Positions 17,390 to 25,779 of a DNA stretch of 64,000 nucleotides are shown piece after piece (position 1 is the stretch's first letter; each line of letters begins with the position of its first letter). The notes under the pieces are model-generated. The model made no database searches and was not told where the DNA came from. It saw only the letters and a program-made list of their open reading frames with translations. The DNA is from Nocardia acidivorans NBRC 108247 (GTDB lineage Bacteria > Actinomycetota > Actinomycetes > Mycobacteriales > Mycobacteriaceae), in assembly GCF_001625085.1 (NCBI RefSeq), contig NZ_BDAW01000036.1, positions 1 through 64,000 of the forward strand, read 5' to 3'. Position numbers and translations under genes: made by a program.

Positions 17390-19228
17390 ATGACCCGAGT
17401 TCAATGGGACTTCATGGACGACAAGGGGATTCAGCGCATCGCGATACGCCTGTATCGGGGGTGGCTGTGGGACGACGGGCATCCACTGCTGGAGCATGTT
17501 CGTCGGGTCGCCGACCATGCCGGTGCCCTGAGCGGAGTCGGTGGAAGCACGATCAGGTGGGCGGCTCTGCTGTCGGCCGCGCCCACGACCGGAATTCGGG
17601 ACACCGAGTTGCTGCGCCTGGGCGTCCCACCCCGCGTCGTCTCGATTGTGGATTGGCTGCGACCGCGGTCCGATGAGACTCCGATGGCGCATGTCGAGCG
17701 GGTTTCCACGCGCCGCCAGGCGGCGGTAATCCTTTACGTGCAGTTATCGGAGATCGCCGATGCCGAACTCCATCGATACCACCTCTGGCGGGACGCTCAT
17801 CGGCGACTCGGCGACAGTCTGGGGCTGCCGACCCCTGCGGATCCGGGATGCGCGCCGGACCGGTCCGCGCGCGAACCGGCGTTCGCGCCCATCGAATCGA
17901 CCGAGCACTGGGATGATTTCGCCAACGCGGTAGTGACCGACGGAGATCCGAAAGGATTGGACCGGTTGCTCCTCGGCTACGCGAACGAATCCCGAGAGTG
18001 CTGCCGTCGCGCGATTCAGCGTGCCATCTACGCGGTCAGCGGCACCTCGGATGCCGCGAGACTGGTAGAGAAATGGTGGGATTCGACCGACTCATGGGAG
18101 GCGATGATCGCCACGCGGGCGACTCGCGATACCGACCGCCTCCGCAGCCGTCTCGATGACGAGCGACCCCAGGTAACGGGAGCGGCTGTCGCCGCATTGC
18201 CCGAAGGCACGGCGGATCCCGCCGTTGTCGCCGCTCTAGGCCGGATACTACGGCGTGCGGACCCGTACTGGCGCTGGTGCCGGACCGCGGCGGCGCGCAG
18301 GCTGCTGAGAATAGGTGGGCCCGCCGCCGAGGAGGCATTGCGGCACCGAGTCCTCGCACCGCTCGACCCGCCGTGGCGTGATGATCCGCGGTGGTTGGCT
18401 GCCCACGGCGCGGAGCATATTCCCGAACTCATCGCCAATCTCGAGGACGACGCCTGGTGGTACGAAGCGCCTTACGCGCTGGGGAGACTCGGCGCTGCCG
18501 AGGCTGTGCCGGCGATCTGCCGACGACTCCGTGCGCACCCGAATTGGTCCGAGGGCGTCGACGCGCTGGGCAGGATCGGTTCGGCTGATGCGGTCGAGAC
18601 ATTGCTGGAGACGGCCGTTACCGGTTCGGCCAAGGTCCGTGAGCACAGTCTGTGCGCGTTGACTCGAATCAGTACCGATGCGGCTGTGTCGGCCGCGATA
18701 CGCGCCATGGATGATTTCGACCCGACGGTACGTGAACGGGCTGCCCGCATTATCGCGCGGTACGGTGACCGGCGGGCCTTGATCACGCTGATCAAGTTGT
18801 GCGACAGCGCTTTTGCGGGAGACGCCGCGCGCACCCTCGGCCGTATCGCGGACCCGCGCGCCGAGCCGACGCTATGGAAGCTCTTCGTCACCGGTACGCC
18901 GCGGGTACGGAGCGCGGCCGGGCGCGCCCTCGCCGAAATGCCCGGCCCGCAAAGGTATCTGGAGTATTCGGTCAGGGTCGATCCCGGCCTGCGCCGCGCC
19001 TTCGTCCGACTCCTGGGCCATCGGCGCGACTGGCCCAACTCCCTCGAATATTGGACGGCGGACCCCGACCCGAGAGTGCGGTCGGTCACGGCATATGCGA
19101 TAGCCACGCGCGGGCTTCACGAGCAACGCGAAGTACTGGACCGGATGCTCGCGGATCCGGATGAGCGGGTGCGCAAGGCGGCCGGTAATGCCCTTGGGCG
19201 ACTCGACAATTCGGTGCCGGGTGACTGA
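17390..19228 (+). CDS. degenerate HD domain fused to HEAT/PBS-lyase-type repeats
   Basis: 612 residues. Residues 20-150 follow the SpoT/RelA-type HD pattern: first His in LLEHVRRVADHA (H36), then WAALLSAAPTTGIRDTELLR where active enzymes have L-H-D-x-x-E-D-T-G, then GVPPRVVSIVDWL. The metal-binding His-Asp is replaced by Ser-Ala at 62-63, so hydrolase activity is not expected. From about 170 to the end there are short alpha-alpha repeats such as AVPAICRRLRAHPNWSEGVD and VRERAARIIARYGDRRALI, typical of HEAT scaffolds. An adaptor or nucleotide-sensing role is possible but unproven. Confidence 0.7.
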   Translation: MTRVQWDFMDDKGIQRIAIRLYRGWLWDDGHPLLEHVRRVADHAGALSGVGGSTIRWAALLSAAPTTGIRDTELLRLGVPPRVVSIVDWLRPRSDETPMAHVERVSTRRQAAVILYVQLSEIADAELHRYHLWRDAHRRLGDSLGLPTPADPGCAPDRSAREPAFAPIESTEHWDDFANAVVTDGDPKGLDRLLLGYANESRECCRRAIQRAIYAVSGTSDAARLVEKWWDSTDSWEAMIATRATRDTDRLRSRLDDERPQVTGAAVAALPEGTADPAVVAALGRILRRADPYWRWCRTAAARRLLRIGGPAAEEALRHRVLAPLDPPWRDDPRWLAAHGAEHIPELIANLEDDAWWYEAPYALGRLGAAEAVPAICRRLRAHPNWSEGVDALGRIGSADAVETLLETAVTGSAKVREHSLCALTRISTDAAVSAAIRAMDDFDPTVRERAARIIARYGDRRALITLIKLCDSAFAGDAARTLGRIADPRAEPTLWKLFVTGTPRVRSAAGRALAEMPGPQRYLEYSVRVDPGLRRAFVRLLGHRRDWPNSLEYWTADPDPRVRSVTAYAIATRGLHEQREVLDRMLADPDERVRKAAGNALGRLDNSVPGD

Positions 19229-19252
19229 GGTCGGTTCTTCCATGAGCCGGAC

Positions 19253-19567
19253 TCAGCTCGTGGGCGGAACAGGCTCCGAACCCGTGAATGTCCGCACATT
19301 GCGCGAGACCACCAGCGGGAGCAATTCACCTGCGCCAACCTTTCGGAAATGTTCCGAATCCCGATGCGCCGCGAACGCGCCCGCATCGACGTAGGTTTCG
19401 ATGCTCACGAATCGTTCCGCCTGCTCAACCGATCGGAAGACGTCGTAGCTCAGGCAGCCCGGCTCGGTCCGGCAGATTTCCGCGAACTTCCGCAATATCG
19501 AACCCAGTTGGTCGGCATTCTCCGGATCGGCGGTCACGTCGGCGATCACGCAAATATTCGAATCCAT
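19253..19567 (-). CDS. antibiotic biosynthesis monooxygenase (ABM) family protein
   Basis: 104 residues with the dimeric alpha-beta barrel pattern: ICVIADVTADPENADQLGSI, TEPGCLSYDVFRSVEQAERF and AAHRDSEHFRKVG. The family includes YgiN-type quinol monooxygenases and small degradative oxygenases, none needing a cofactor in many cases. The ATG at 19567 overlaps the stop of the broken Nudix gene by one base (TGATG), so it was once translationally coupled to it. Confidence 0.85.
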   Translation of the reverse strand: MDSNICVIADVTADPENADQLGSILRKFAEICRTEPGCLSYDVFRSVEQAERFVSIETYVDAGAFAAHRDSEHFRKVGAGELLPLVVSRNVRTFTGSEPVPPTS

Positions 19568-19740
19568 CAACCGAGCCTATCGACGGCGTCACGGAAGTGC
19601 GGGGCCAGATCGAGGGCGGCGGCTTCGGCCGGTGTCGCCCAGGTGTGGTCGTCGTGTTCTGCGGGTTGAGGGTCGGGGGTGCCCGGGCGGGTTCGACCGT
19701 GTTGTAGATGTGCGCGTGAATTCGCAGGGGCCGGCCCGTG
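19567..19740 (-). pseudogene. Nudix hydrolase remnant (5'-truncated, frameshifted)
   Basis: The last 32 codons read DPQPAEHDDHTWATPAEAAA followed by LDLAPHFRDAVDRLG and stop, a typical C-terminus of a small Nudix hydrolase. Just upstream the matching family sequence GRPLRIHAHIYNTVEPAR is in another frame, so there is a one-base shift near 19680-19690. No Nudix box is present; the sequence ends where the divergent TetR remnant begins, around 19745-19765. Confidence 0.7.
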
Positions 19741-19767
19741 ATATCCATCCAGGAGTGGCTGGAGTGC

Positions 19768-20053
19768 GGGTCTGGCCTGGCTCGACGCCTCGACGACCCC
19801 CGAGGTGCGGCGCATCGCCCTGCTGGACGCGCCCGCGGTGCTCGGTTGGCGTCGGTGGCGGGAGATCGGACTGCGGCACACCATCGGGTTGGTGGAGAAC
19901 GCCCTGGCCGGAGCCATTGCCGCCGGGCGCATTCGGGCACAGCCGGTGCGACCGCTGGCATTGATCATCGTGGGCGCGCTGGACGAGGCGGCTCAGCTGC
20001 TGGCCGAGGCCGACGACCAGAATGCCGCCGCGATTCGCTCGGCCATCGAGTAG
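19768..20053 (+). pseudogene. TetR regulator remnant (C-terminal half only)
   Basis: The frame reads AGLAWLDASTTPEVRRIALL, DAPAVLGWRRWREIGLRHTI, then ENALAGAIAAGRIRAQPVRP and ALIIVGALDEAAQLLAEADD. That is the ligand-domain C-terminus of a common actinobacterial TetR subfamily. The helix-turn-helix half is missing and no good start exists; GTG 19805 could give an 82-residue fragment. The cut lies against the cut end of the Nudix remnant. Confidence 0.7.
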
Positions 20054-20085
20054 CTCATTGCCGGTTTGACGATCGAATAGCGTAA

Positions 20086-20940
20086 TCAGCCGGGGGACAG
20101 GCGGGTTCGGGCCTTCTCCGCACGCCGCTCCAATGCTTGCAGGTGCTGATCCGCGCGGCGCAATGCCTCCCGGGCCGATCGCTCGGTGGCGGCGGTGAAG
20201 CGCCGTTGTTCCTCTGCGTGGGTCAATTCGGCCCGCAGGTCGGTGATGCGGGATTCGAGTCGAGACAGGTCGGCGGCGGCGCGATCATGGTCGGCCTGTG
20301 CGGAAGCCGTTGCGGCGCGCGCTGATTCGAGTTCGGCGAGGATCTCGTCGAGCTCGCGGCGTGCCTCGGCGTGTGGATCGGGGTGGGTGGTGCGGGCGGG
20401 TTTGCGCGGGGCGGCCGCCTGTTCGGCGGGTTTCTCGGCCGGAGCCGCCGGAACCGAAACCAGGGCGGCGGGACCGAATCCCGCATAGGTCGCGGCCGCC
20501 GCCAGGGTGCCGGATCGCACCTGATCGCCTACCTCGGGATCGGCCAGTGCCGCCTGCAACGTATTTCCCACATCCCGCAGCACCGATTCACTCAATCGCT
20601 GCCCATGCTCGGCCGCCAACCCCGCCGCCTTGCGGGTCAGCCCGTTGACCACCTGCTGCCGTTGCGTCGACAACGTCCGCAACTGCTCACCCGAGAGCCG
20701 CCGCTGCGCCTCCCGCAACGCATCCCCGACCTCCAGCAGCGCCAGCACATCCGCCCGCGCCTCCCGGGCCAGCAGATTCACCGCCCACGCCGCCACGGTA
20801 GGTCGCCGCAGCTTGCCGATCGCCGTGGCCAGCGCCTTGTCCCCGCCATCCCGCGCCACCCGCGCCCGCTCGTCCCGTGCGGTCACGAACTCCCCGGGCG
20901 GCAACCCATACAGCTCACCCGCGACCTCGTCGAGTGTCAT
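20086..20940 (-). CDS. conserved coiled-coil protein of unknown function
   Basis: 284 residues. The N-terminal part (ELYGLPPGEFVTARDERARV, then LRRPTVAAWAVNLLARE) matches a conserved actinobacterial protein without known function. An Ala/Pro linker (about 160-190) leads into a long heptad-rich coiled coil (about 195-282) ending AEKARTRLSPG. No signal peptide or membrane segment is seen. Confidence 0.75.
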   Translation of the reverse strand: MTLDEVAGELYGLPPGEFVTARDERARVARDGGDKALATAIGKLRRPTVAAWAVNLLAREARADVLALLEVGDALREAQRRLSGEQLRTLSTQRQQVVNGLTRKAAGLAAEHGQRLSESVLRDVGNTLQAALADPEVGDQVRSGTLAAAATYAGFGPAALVSVPAAPAEKPAEQAAAPRKPARTTHPDPHAEARRELDEILAELESARAATASAQADHDRAAADLSRLESRITDLRAELTHAEEQRRFTAATERSAREALRRADQHLQALERRAEKARTRLSPG

Positions 20941-21003
20941 GGCGCAAGCCTACGAGTCGCCGGGACGTATGCGGTGTTCACACTCTCGTGGCGGCGTTCG
21001 CGA

Positions 21004-21456
21004 TCACGCGGTGGGGTCGAGCACGATCTTCACCGCGCCATCGGATTTGTGCTGGAACATGCGGTACGCGTCCGGGGCGGAATCCAGCGGAAGGTGATGG
21101 GTGGCAAAGCTTTCCACTCCGAGCGGATCGTCGTCACCGAGCAGCGGCAGCAGATCGCCCACCCAGCGTTTGACATTGGCCTGTCCCATGCGCAGCTGAA
21201 TCTGCTTGTCGAACAGCACCCGCATCGGAATGGGGTCGACCATGCCGCCGTACACCCCGGCCAGGGAGATGGTGCCGCCGCGCCGGACGATATCGATCGC
21301 ACTGTGCAGGGCGGCGAGCCGATCGATTCCGGCGGTGTCGATCACCTTCTGCGCCACCATATCCGGGAGGAAGGCCGCCGATCGCTGGGCGACCGCGGCT
21401 ACCGGCACATGTTCGACGGCCACCTTGCGATGGCCCTGCCACGTTACGGCTTTCAT
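21004..21456 (-). pseudogene. zinc-type alcohol dehydrogenase with a large in-frame internal deletion
   Basis: The first 18 residues (MKAVTWQGHRKVAVEHVP) are the N-terminus of zinc-dependent glutathione-dependent-formaldehyde-dehydrogenase-like enzymes. The remainder (AQRSAAFLPDMVAQKVIDTA, HSAIDIVRRGGTISLAGVYG, QLRMGQANVKRWVGDLLPLL) is their C-terminal quarter to third. The 150-residue frame therefore lacks about 230-240 residues of a usual 390, including the catalytic zinc ligands and most of the Rossmann fold. The frame is intact, so a short protein may still be made, but enzyme activity is not expected. Confidence 0.75.
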
Positions 21457-21499
21457 CGCTCCTCCTCCCGGCCGATCGGATACCGGCCGCATCTCGCGC

Positions 21500-22459
21500 T
21501 TACCCGGCGGTCGCGCTCCGAATCCCGAAGAGCGCCAGACTGCCGATACCCGCCACCAGGCAGTAGACCGCGAAGGGGGTCAGCGTTTTGGTCTCGAAAT
21601 AGGCGACCAGGAATTTGATGGAGAGGTAGGAGAGCACGCCCGCGACAATCGAACCCGCCAGCGCCGGGCCGAGAATGTCGTGGTGCTCGGGCTTGAACAG
21701 CTCCGGCACCTTGAGCACGCCCGCGGCGAAGATGACCGGCGTGGCCAGCAGGAAGGCGAATCGCGCCGCGTCCTCGTGGTTCAAGCCCTTGAACAAGCCC
21801 GCCACAATGGTGCTGCCCGAGCGGCTGATACCCGGGAAAAGCGCGGCGATCTGGGCGGATCCGATGAGCAGCGCATCCTTGATGCCGAGCTGGGACAGGC
21901 GCAGATCCGAATGCAGTTCGGGGTTCACGACCGGCAGTACGACCGTGTCGTCGAACCGCAGGTCGGTGCGGTGCCCGGTCGGCGTCGCAATCCGTTCGGG
22001 CACAGCGCGTTTGCGCATCAACTCGGCCGAGAGCAGCACGAATCCATTGAGGATCAGGAAGATCGACGTCGGGACGGGGGTGCCGAGGTAGTTCCGCACC
22101 GCCTTCTCCAGCAGCAGCCCGGCCAACCCGACCGGAATGGTCGCGACAATCAGCAGGACACCCAATCTGGCTTCGGCCGTGCGGATCTCGCGTATCCGCA
22201 CCGCCTCCCACAGCCCGCCGACAATGCGAATCCAGTCCCGCCGGAAGAAGATCACCAGTGCCAGCGCGGTCGCCACGTGCATGGCCACCAGCAGTGCCAG
22301 GTACGGCGAATTCGGTGCGGACATATCCAGATCCCGCGACCACTGCCCGCCGATCCAGGCGGGCAGCAGAATGCTGTGGCCGAGGCTGGAGACCGGGAAG
22401 AGCTCACTCACCCCCTGCAACGCGCCGACGACTATCGATTCCGGATAAGAGATGGCCAT
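21500..22459 (-). CDS. uppP: undecaprenyl-diphosphatase
   Basis: Membrane enzyme that dephosphorylates undecaprenyl diphosphate for recycling of the cell-wall lipid carrier; also called BacA for bacitracin tolerance. 319 residues with about eight membrane segments. Both signatures are present: GALQGVSELFPVSSLGHS near the N-terminus and FPGISRSGSTIVAGL in the second half. The loop around 155-195 is longer than in E. coli. Confidence 0.93.
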   Translation of the reverse strand: MAISYPESIVVGALQGVSELFPVSSLGHSILLPAWIGGQWSRDLDMSAPNSPYLALLVAMHVATALALVIFFRRDWIRIVGGLWEAVRIREIRTAEARLGVLLIVATIPVGLAGLLLEKAVRNYLGTPVPTSIFLILNGFVLLSAELMRKRAVPERIATPTGHRTDLRFDDTVVLPVVNPELHSDLRLSQLGIKDALLIGSAQIAALFPGISRSGSTIVAGLFKGLNHEDAARFAFLLATPVIFAAGVLKVPELFKPEHHDILGPALAGSIVAGVLSYLSIKFLVAYFETKTLTPFAVYCLVAGIGSLALFGIRSATAG

Positions 22460-22517
22460 GGGCGGTGAAGATACGCGTCACTGCCTGTGACGGTGCTGAG
22501 AAGCGTTCCCGGGCGGG

Positions 22518-22542
22518 GTTTCGAGGCGCGGGTCGCGGGCAT
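22518..22542 (+). promoter_or_regulatory. near-consensus SigF-type promoter of the stress SDR
   Basis: GTTT (22518-22521), 15 bases, then GGGCAT (22537-22542); one base off the GTTT-N15-GGGTAT arrangement seen at sigF. It lies 43 bases before the ATG. Confidence 0.4.
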
Positions 22543-22584
22543 CGCCGGGGCGACGGAACCGCACACCACGAAGGGAGTTCGATC

Positions 22585-23424
22585 ATGGGTTTTCCGGAAC
22601 AACGACAGGACATTCCCGGTACTCAGGCACAGATGATCCCGCCGCCGGACTGCGGGGAGCACAGCTATCGGGGCAGCGGAAAGCTCGCGGGCAAGGCCGC
22701 GGTGATCACCGGCGGGGACAGCGGCATCGGGCGGGCGGTGGCGATCGCCTTCGCGCGGGAGGGAGCCGACGTGCTCATCTCGTATCTGGATGAGCACAAG
22801 GACGCCGAGGAGGTCGCGGATCTGGTGCGCGAGGCGGGGCGCAAGGCCGTCCTGGTGCCGGGGGATCTCTCCGATCCGGCGCACTGCCGCAAGGTGATCG
22901 ATGCCGCGGTGGCCGCCTTCGAGCGGATCGATGTGCTGGTCAGCAATGCGGCGTATCAGATGACCCATGAGACGCTGGAGGAGATCAGCGATGAGGAGTT
23001 CGACTACACCTTCCGATTGAATGTCGGGGCGTACTTCCATCTGGTGCGGGCCGCGCTGCCGTATATGCCCGCCGGATCCTCGATCATCGGCAGCTCCTCG
23101 GTGAACTCGGATATGCCCTCGCCCACCCTGGCCCCCTATGCCGCGACCAAGGCGGCCATCGCCAATCTCTCCGCGAGCCTGGCACAGCTGCTGGGCCCCA
23201 AGGGTATTCGCGTCAACAGCGTCGCACCCGGCCCGATCTGGACCCCGCTCATCCCCTCGACCATGCCCATGGAGAAGGTGGCGGGCTTCGGCGACGACGT
23301 ACCGCTGGGCCGCGCCGGTCAACCCGCCGAACTCGCCGCCGCCTACGTTCTGCTCGCCGCCGAGGACGGCAGCTACATCTCGGGCGCGCGGCTCGCCGTC
23401 ACCGGCGCCCGGCCCATCCTCTAG
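22585..23424 (+). CDS. short-chain dehydrogenase, general-stress-protein-39 / YghA type
   Basis: 279 residues with the extended N-terminal arm of this subgroup (QAQMIPPPDCGEHSYRGSGK), then VITGGDSGIGRAVAIAFARE, SNAAYQ, the SSSVNS serine and YAATKAA. Homologues include Bacillus general stress protein 39, a SigB-dependent protein, and E. coli YghA; the physiological substrate is unclear. ATG 22585 has AAGGGAG. The membrane gene follows 8 bases later. Confidence 0.88.
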   Translation: MGFPEQRQDIPGTQAQMIPPPDCGEHSYRGSGKLAGKAAVITGGDSGIGRAVAIAFAREGADVLISYLDEHKDAEEVADLVREAGRKAVLVPGDLSDPAHCRKVIDAAVAAFERIDVLVSNAAYQMTHETLEEISDEEFDYTFRLNVGAYFHLVRAALPYMPAGSSIIGSSSVNSDMPSPTLAPYAATKAAIANLSASLAQLLGPKGIRVNSVAPGPIWTPLIPSTMPMEKVAGFGDDVPLGRAGQPAELAAAYVLLAAEDGSYISGARLAVTGARPIL

Positions 23425-23432
23425 GAGTTCGC

Positions 23433-24377
23433 ATGTCCGATTCCGCAGCGGCGGAAGTCGATTCGCCCGAGACGCCCGCGGACCTGCGCGGGCGGTCGTG
23501 GTGGTGGGTGGTCCGCCGGACCGTGCGGCGCGTGGTCGACGGCGAACTCACCGACTCGGCCGCGGCACTCACCTACTACAGCGTGCTGTCGCTGTTCCCG
23601 GGCCTGCTGGTGCTGACCGCACTGCTCGGACTGCTCGGCCACCGGGCCACCCGATCGCTGATCGAGACGATCCAGGGCATCGGCCCGGGCAGCGGAACCG
23701 CACTGCTGGTGGACGCGATCGAACAGCTCGACGCCGCGCGCTCGCTGGCCGGAGCGGCCGCGATCATCGGCCTGATCACCGCATTGTGGACGGCCTCGGG
23801 GTATATCGGTGCGTTCATCCGTGCGGTCAACACCATCTACGGCACCGAGGAGGGCCGCCCCATCTGGCAGACCGTACCGCTGCGCCTCGGCCTGACCGCC
23901 GCGGTCATGCTGCTGGTCGGCCTGTGCGGTATCGGTGTGGTGGCCAGCGGCGATATCGCCGCGCGCCTGGGCGATTGGCTGGGTGTGGGCACGGCGGGCG
24001 TCACCGCCTGGAATATCGCGAAATGGCCGGTGCTCGCGATCCTGGTCAGTCTGGTGCTGGCGCTGCTGTATTGGCTCGCACCCAATGCCCGGCAGCTCGG
24101 CTTCCGCTGGCTGACCCCCGGCAGCATTCTCGCGGTACTGCTCTGGATCGCGGCGTCCACCGGATTCGCCGTCTACGTGGCGGATTTCGGCTCGTACAAC
24201 AAGGTGTACGGCTCGCTCGCCGGGGCCGTCATCTTCCTGATCTGGTTGTGGCTCACCAATGTCGCGGTGCTGCTCGGCGCGCAATTCGACGCCGATCTCG
24301 CACGTGGTCGGCGGATGGAACGGGGCGGGTCCCCGGAACACGATCCGGTGCTCCCGCCCCGTGAGCCGCCCGATTAG
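23433..24377 (+). CDS. YihY/BrkB-family membrane protein
   Basis: 314 residues with six predicted membrane segments. Family marks are DSAAALTYYSVLSLFPGLLV, ASGYIGAFIRAVNTIYG and FGSYNKVYGSLAGAVIFLIW. Once called ribonuclease BN, this family has no established enzyme activity. It follows the stress SDR with an 8-base gap and is probably co-transcribed. Confidence 0.9.
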   Translation: MSDSAAAEVDSPETPADLRGRSWWWVVRRTVRRVVDGELTDSAAALTYYSVLSLFPGLLVLTALLGLLGHRATRSLIETIQGIGPGSGTALLVDAIEQLDAARSLAGAAAIIGLITALWTASGYIGAFIRAVNTIYGTEEGRPIWQTVPLRLGLTAAVMLLVGLCGIGVVASGDIAARLGDWLGVGTAGVTAWNIAKWPVLAILVSLVLALLYWLAPNARQLGFRWLTPGSILAVLLWIAASTGFAVYVADFGSYNKVYGSLAGAVIFLIWLWLTNVAVLLGAQFDADLARGRRMERGGSPEHDPVLPPREPPD

Positions 24378-24393
24378 CGCGCCCGGAACACGG

Positions 24394-24972
24394 TCACGCC
24401 GGACTGGTTTCGCCGCGCCCGGCCAGCACCTCGGTGGCGGCGTCCACGAAGTCGGGCAGATCCGCCGGGGAGCGGGAAGTGATCAGCAGCCAGCCGCGAT
24501 GGTCGCAGCGCACCACCGGCTCGTCCACCCACGCGCCGCCCGCATTGCTGATATCGGTGTGCACCGAGTGGTAGGAGGTGAGGGTTTTGCCCGCCACCAG
24601 GCCCGCGTCGATCAGCAGCCAGGGGCCGTGGCAGATGGCGGCGATGGGGCGGCCGGCCGATGCCATGGCGCGCGCCAGTTGTTGTGCGGCGGTATCGGTT
24701 CGGAGCTTGTCGGCATTGACCGTGCCGCCGGGCACGACCAGCAGATCGAATTCGCTCGGATCGATATCGTCGAGGGCGGCATCGGGCTGGACCGCCTCGG
24801 CGGGTTCCAGATCATGCCGATAGGTATGCACGGCCTCGTTCTTCGGCGCGGCGTGCGTGACGTCGGCGCCACGAGCGCGCAGTTCATCGCGCGGAACAAT
24901 GAGCTCGTCATGCTCCACCCCCGAGTTCGAGGTGAGGATCAGAACGCGAGCCCCGGAGACTGATTCGGGCAT
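24394..24972 (-). CDS. DJ-1/PfpI family protein (class I glutamine-amidotransferase-like)
   Basis: 192 residues. The nucleophilic-elbow Cys is in AAICHGPWLL (C114), preceded by LLVVPGGTVNADKLR. Relatives act as glyoxalases or deglycases, chaperones or proteases in stress. The ATG at 24972 follows AGGAGAG. A GTTT-N15-GGGTAG promoter lies upstream, which fits SigF control. Confidence 0.88.
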   Translation of the reverse strand: MPESVSGARVLILTSNSGVEHDELIVPRDELRARGADVTHAAPKNEAVHTYRHDLEPAEAVQPDAALDDIDPSEFDLLVVPGGTVNADKLRTDTAAQQLARAMASAGRPIAAICHGPWLLIDAGLVAGKTLTSYHSVHTDISNAGGAWVDEPVVRCDHRGWLLITSRSPADLPDFVDAATEVLAGRGETSPA

Positions 24973-25003
24973 GTGCTCTCCTTTCATCGTCGCTGTGGGC
25001 GCA

Positions 25004-25028
25004 CTACCCGCCGAGGGCGCGCGGAAAC
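25004..25028 (-). promoter_or_regulatory. SigF-type promoter of the DJ-1/PfpI gene
   Basis: On the minus strand: GTTT (25028-25025), 15 bases, GGGTAG (25009-25004), ending 32 bases before the ATG. The spacing equals that of the usfX-sigF and csbD promoters. Confidence 0.6.
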
Positions 25029-25094
25029 CGGCGGGCGAATCGGCGAAGATTTCACAATCTCCGCTGGACAATCCACTTTTCGAGGAGTAGTTGA

Positions 25095-25754
25095 GTGGGT
25101 ATGGCTACCGTTGTAGCAGGTAGTCGCGGCGCTGTGCAGGAGGTGGTCCTGGTGTCGGAGGGTGCTTCCGCGTCATTGCGGCTGTGGCGGGTGCGGCCGT
25201 GGAATCCCAGTCCGCTCATGCGTGTTTCGGATCGGGTCGAGATCGTGGTGCGGGCGCTGGCCGTGGTGGCTGTGGCGGTGGCCGTACCGGTCTCCGGTGC
25301 GATCGGCACGGTGAGTTACACCGGGGCGGTGGCGCGCATCGCCGCGCAGGACGCCGGCAAGGAGCATGTCGATGCCACGCTCACCGGGGATGTGCAGCGA
25401 CTACCCGCGGCGGATCGGTATGGGGTGCATCAGGATCGGTACCAGGCGCCCGCGGCCTGGAGTCATGACGGGCACACCGTGACCGCCACCATCGACGTGC
25501 CCGGACCGCAGGCGGCGGGCGCGACCGTGCCGCTGTGGATCGGCGGGGACGGCAATCCGAGCGCCGCACCGGCGCGACCGGGCGCGGCCGCAGCCGAGGG
25601 GATCGGCACCGGACTGGCGGTACTGGTCGAAAGCTGGTGTGCGGCAGCGGCATCGGTGTGGATCACCGGAACCGCGCTGGAGGCGCGGCGCAACTCCAAA
25701 CTCGAACGCGAATGGCTGCTGCTGAACCGGCCGATCGGCAAGGACACCCTCTAG
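25095..25754 (+). CDS. Rv1733c-like double-pass membrane protein
   Basis: 219 residues. The order RLWRVRPWNPSPLMRVSDRVE, first membrane segment (about 52-75), an extracytoplasmic domain with a VPGPQAAGATVPLWIGGDGN strand, a second membrane segment (about 172-195) and a short tail matches mycobacterial Rv1733c and its relatives, whose function is unknown. GTG 25095 was chosen because GAGGAG is seven bases before it; ATG 25101 is the alternative. Confidence 0.75.
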   Translation: MGMATVVAGSRGAVQEVVLVSEGASASLRLWRVRPWNPSPLMRVSDRVEIVVRALAVVAVAVAVPVSGAIGTVSYTGAVARIAAQDAGKEHVDATLTGDVQRLPAADRYGVHQDRYQAPAAWSHDGHTVTATIDVPGPQAAGATVPLWIGGDGNPSAAPARPGAAAAEGIGTGLAVLVESWCAAAASVWITGTALEARRNSKLEREWLLLNRPIGKDTL

Positions 25755-25779
25755 TCGCGGTGAAATGCGCTGCGGAGGA

